64,000 bases of DNA, taken from positions 1-64,000 of the forward strand of contig CASETE010000002.1 in assembly GCA_949290785.1 (NCBI GenBank), in the 5' to 3' direction. The stretch is from an uncultured Pseudomonadota bacterium. GTDB lineage: Bacteria; Pseudomonadota; Alphaproteobacteria; Rs-D84. Made by a program: the position numbers and the translations under genes. Of the stretch, positions 62,332 to 64,000 are shown piece by piece (the stretch's first letter is position 1; the number at the start of each line of letters is the position of its first letter). Under the pieces are notes generated by a model. That model saw only the letters and a list, made by a program, of their open reading frames with translations, did no database searches and was not told the origin of the DNA.

Positions 62332-63048
62332 ATGATGCGACCATCGTTAAGAAAGGCGGAACAAATACGTCCGGTATCAATGGAAACGGGCGTAAACAAG
62401 TGGGCAGAAGGTTCGTGCTTGATAAAAATGGGCGGTACCCAGGTATTATGTACGGCATCTGTAGATTTGAATCAGCCACTGTGGAAAAGATTGCAGAACA
62501 AGACGGGCGGTTGGGTTACGGCAGAATATTCAATGTTACCGCGCGCCGTTGGTACGCGTAAAACGCGCGAGACGTTGATGAAAGACCATCGCAGTGCGGA
62601 AATATCTAGGTTAATAGGTCGCGCGATGCGCAGCGTTGTTGACATGGAAAAACTGGGACGTCATACAATAACGATTGATTGCGACGTTATACAGGCAGAT
62701 GGCGGCACAAGATGTGCGTCTATTACTGGTGGTTTTGTTGCGTTATCCTTGGCAGTGCGCTGGTTACTGGACAAAGGGCGCATAAAAGAAAATCCGATAC
62801 AAGAACATGTTGCCGCGATTTCAGCGGGCTTGTGGGACGGTGAATTGGTATTAGATTTAGATTACGAAGAAGATTGCGTTGCGGAATTGGATTCTAATTT
62901 TGTCGTATCTGAATCTGGCAGGTTCATAGAAGTTCAGGCAACGGGCGAACAGCATCCTTTTACCCAAGAACAACTTATAAAGTTAATGGACATGTCGTCA
63001 AAGGGATGCGCACGTTTAATAGAATTACAGAAAAAGATTTTGGAATAA
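62332..63048 (+). CDS. rph: Ribonuclease PH
   Basis: 238 residues, full length. Phosphorolytic 3'-5' exoribonuclease that trims tRNA 3' ends. RPSLRKAEQIRPVSMETGVN, KWAEGSCLIKMGGTQVLCTA, WVTAEYSMLPRAVGTRKTRE, the DCDVIQADGGTRCASITGGF motif and LDLDYEEDCVAELDSNFVVS are family hallmarks. AAGGGTT is about 8 bases before the first of two adjacent ATGs. It is followed four bases later by ycgN. Confidence 0.96.
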   Translation: MMRPSLRKAEQIRPVSMETGVNKWAEGSCLIKMGGTQVLCTASVDLNQPLWKRLQNKTGGWVTAEYSMLPRAVGTRKTRETLMKDHRSAEISRLIGRAMRSVVDMEKLGRHTITIDCDVIQADGGTRCASITGGFVALSLAVRWLLDKGRIKENPIQEHVAAISAGLWDGELVLDLDYEEDCVAELDSNFVVSESGRFIEVQATGEQHPFTQEQLIKLMDMSSKGCARLIELQKKILE

Positions 63049-63051
63049 AAC

Positions 63052-63501
63052 ATGGATGATATAAAAAAACCGTTGACGCCTTTACAATTACAACGTATTT
63101 CCGAACTGGAACATATGTCGCCCAGTCAGTGGGACGCGTTATGTCGTCGTTGTGGAATGTGCTGTTTGATAAAGATGGGGGCAGGTCGGCATAAAATCTT
63201 GTACACGCGCCTTTGTTGCGAGAATTTAGATTGTTCCACCCAGTTGTGCAAGGTATATTCAACTCGCTTTTGCCAGACGAATGTTCTGTGTGAAAAGGTG
63301 ACCATAAAGACGATATTAGAAGGCGAGCTGTTACCTGCATCTTGTGCGTATGTAGAATATGTATTTGGCCCTGCGAGACATGCGGCAAAAGTAGATTTTG
63401 CGAACGTCAGTCCGTTAAATTCATATAAATTATCGCGTTTATCGTTCTCTGAATTAATGCGATTTGCAATCAGGGATTCAATCAGGTGGGGCAGATATTA
63501 G
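63052..63501 (+). CDS. YcgN family (UPF0260) cysteine-cluster protein
   Basis: 149 residues. WDALCRRCGMCCLIKMGAGR, YTRLCCENLDCSTQLCKVYS, then CAYVEYVFGPARHAA: a CxxCxxCC cluster plus further cysteines typical of the UPF0260/YcgN family, which probably holds a metal or Fe-S centre. Function unknown. Compared with the family the C-terminal half matches (SFSELMRFAIRDSIRWGRY). It probably shares the rph transcript. Confidence 0.88.
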   Translation: MDDIKKPLTPLQLQRISELEHMSPSQWDALCRRCGMCCLIKMGAGRHKILYTRLCCENLDCSTQLCKVYSTRFCQTNVLCEKVTIKTILEGELLPASCAYVEYVFGPARHAAKVDFANVSPLNSYKLSRLSFSELMRFAIRDSIRWGRY

Positions 63502-63533
63502 TCATATGATATGCAGTTTGCGTGAAAGGAAGC

Positions 63534-63557
63534 AACGCCACCGGTTTCGGTGGCGTT
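63534..63557. terminator. Terminator after rph-ycgN
   Basis: AACGCCACCG / CGGTGGCGTT, 10-bp stem with GTTT loop and a T run; lies between convergent genes. Confidence 0.85.
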
Positions 63558-63560
63558 TTG

Positions 63561-63758
63561 TCATTGTTTCTTTTTGCGTTTTTCTGATTTAATCATTGCT
63601 TTGATTTCTTTTTGTACTATTCGCAAATGTTGTTGTATATCTGTCAGTGTGACATCTGGTTCAACCTTGTACGAAGCAACCAATTCTTTTAAGATTTCAC
63701 ATCTGCGACGCGTTTGTGCATCTTCTTGCCCGATGAATTCCAGTTTAAACAAGCTCAT
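63561..63758 (-). CDS. Small hypothetical protein
   Basis: About 65 residues from ATG 63758, selected by GGGGGAC six bases upstream; a frame from 63782 overlaps a terminator hairpin. Helical and charged (SLFKLEFIGQEDAQTRRRCE, LTDIQQHLRIVQKEIKAMIK), ending KSEKRKKKQ, which may bind nucleic acid. No family recognised. It is preceded by a leader with several hairpins. Confidence 0.6.
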   Translation of the reverse strand: MSLFKLEFIGQEDAQTRRRCEILKELVASYKVEPDVTLTDIQQHLRIVQKEIKAMIKSEKRKKKQ

Positions 63759-63783
63759 ACTGTCCCCCGTTTTGTTAAACAAA

Positions 63784-63806
63784 AACCACCAGAAATATCG
63801 GTGGTT
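63784..63806 (-). terminator. Leader terminator just upstream of the 63758 start
   Basis: AACCACC / GGTGGTT stem; on the minus strand followed by a U-rich run. It lies about 25 bases before the start codon, so it either ends a small RNA or attenuates the gene. Confidence 0.6.
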
Positions 63807-63860
63807 GGAGGATAAGAACTATAACACAGTATAGCGGGTTTATTCAATATATTCACCGCC

Positions 63861-63956
63861 CTCCAACCTATGTTGGAGATTTTTTGTCTGTAACCAGACA
63901 CTCTGTTGGGGTTTTGATTCCCCGCAATAACAACACATTATTGCATGGGTATTATA
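63861..63956. promoter_or_regulatory. Structured stretch with three hairpins and a possible minus-strand promoter
   Basis: CTCCAAC / GTTGGAG at 63861-63878 (with TTTTTT after it on the plus strand), GTCTG / CAGAC at 63886-63899 and GGGG / CCCC at 63908-63923. On the minus strand TATAAT occupies 63951-63956 with only a weak -35. It could be the start of a leader or small RNA ending at 63784. The last 40 bases of the window are AT-rich with no gene. Confidence 0.4.
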
Positions 63957-64000
63957 TAATGTATTTTATAAAAAAACCATAATTTTTTACATTTGTGTTT

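Overview
The window looks like a chromosomal segment of an AT-rich, probably host-associated or uncultured alphaproteobacterium. The grounds are an alphaproteobacterial-type LpxI in place of LpxH, a single-PDZ RseP, the frr-uppS-cdsA-rseP-bamA order, YcgN, MiaA, PriA, RNase E and RNase PH of proteobacterial type, many short lipoproteins, and VirB11-like and VirB8-like proteins. Intergenic spaces are short and AT-rich. Several core genes have -35/-10 boxes placed so that the start codon falls at or very near +1, so leaderless mRNAs look common.

Layout. 1-4.6 kb: a lipoprotein, a trypsin-like protease, a probable 190-nt structured RNA, a PH-domain membrane protein and a J-domain protein. 4.6-13.3 kb: an accessory island that abuts tRNA-Glu. 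It holds small lipoproteins, two GNAT acetyltransferases, an S41-like protease, a histidine phosphatase, two HExxH proteins (one a clear pseudogene), a MuF-like protein and a transglutaminase-like protein. Fragments of the tRNA-Glu 3' end plus its trailer terminator recur between these genes, as if cassettes had piled up at this tRNA. 13.3-27.6 kb: tRNA-Glu, tRNA-Asp and core genes (gap, miaA, priA, lpxI, an RNA m5U methyltransferase, birA), a VirB11-like ATPase, lipoproteins, two beta-barrels, and a probable minus-strand sRNA whose loops resemble the anti-Shine-Dalgarno sequence.

27.6-41.6 kb: a compact T7-like (podoviral) virion gene set: endolysin, holin-like, scaffold, a lysine/alanine-repeat histone-H1-like protein, major capsid, tail tubular A and B, fibre N-terminal protein, large terminase, portal, a Bbp19-like protein and, after two host-type genes, a receptor-binding fibre. 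No integrase, RNA polymerase or phage replication gene is visible. The large terminase is in two pieces: an ATPase half and a nuclease half, each with its catalytic motifs, separated by an opposite-strand operon of dnaB, a double-HTH regulator and an unknown gene. The dnaB and nuclease-half start codons overlap by two bases. This looks like a domesticated capsid system, possibly a gene-transfer agent, or a broken prophage. It is the most interesting part of the window.

41.6-47.2 kb: a surface-glycan cluster (CMP-sugar synthetase, GT42/DUF115-like protein, hexapeptide acetyltransferase, GT4 glycosyltransferase, HAD protein, truncated GT2). 47.5-49.9 kb: an exported protein, two VirB8-like membrane proteins and a small lipoprotein. 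50.0-55.4 kb: the outer-membrane and envelope biogenesis operon frr-uppS-cdsA-rseP-bamA, without dxr. 55.4-55.8 kb: tRNA-Ala, tRNA-His and a duplicated tRNA-His 3' end. 56-59 kb: an AlgI/AlgJ-type polysaccharide O-acetylation pair. 59-64 kb: rne, a YbhN-type membrane protein, rph, ycgN and a small gene with a structured leader.

All assignments come from reading the sequence and recalled family motifs. No database search was run.
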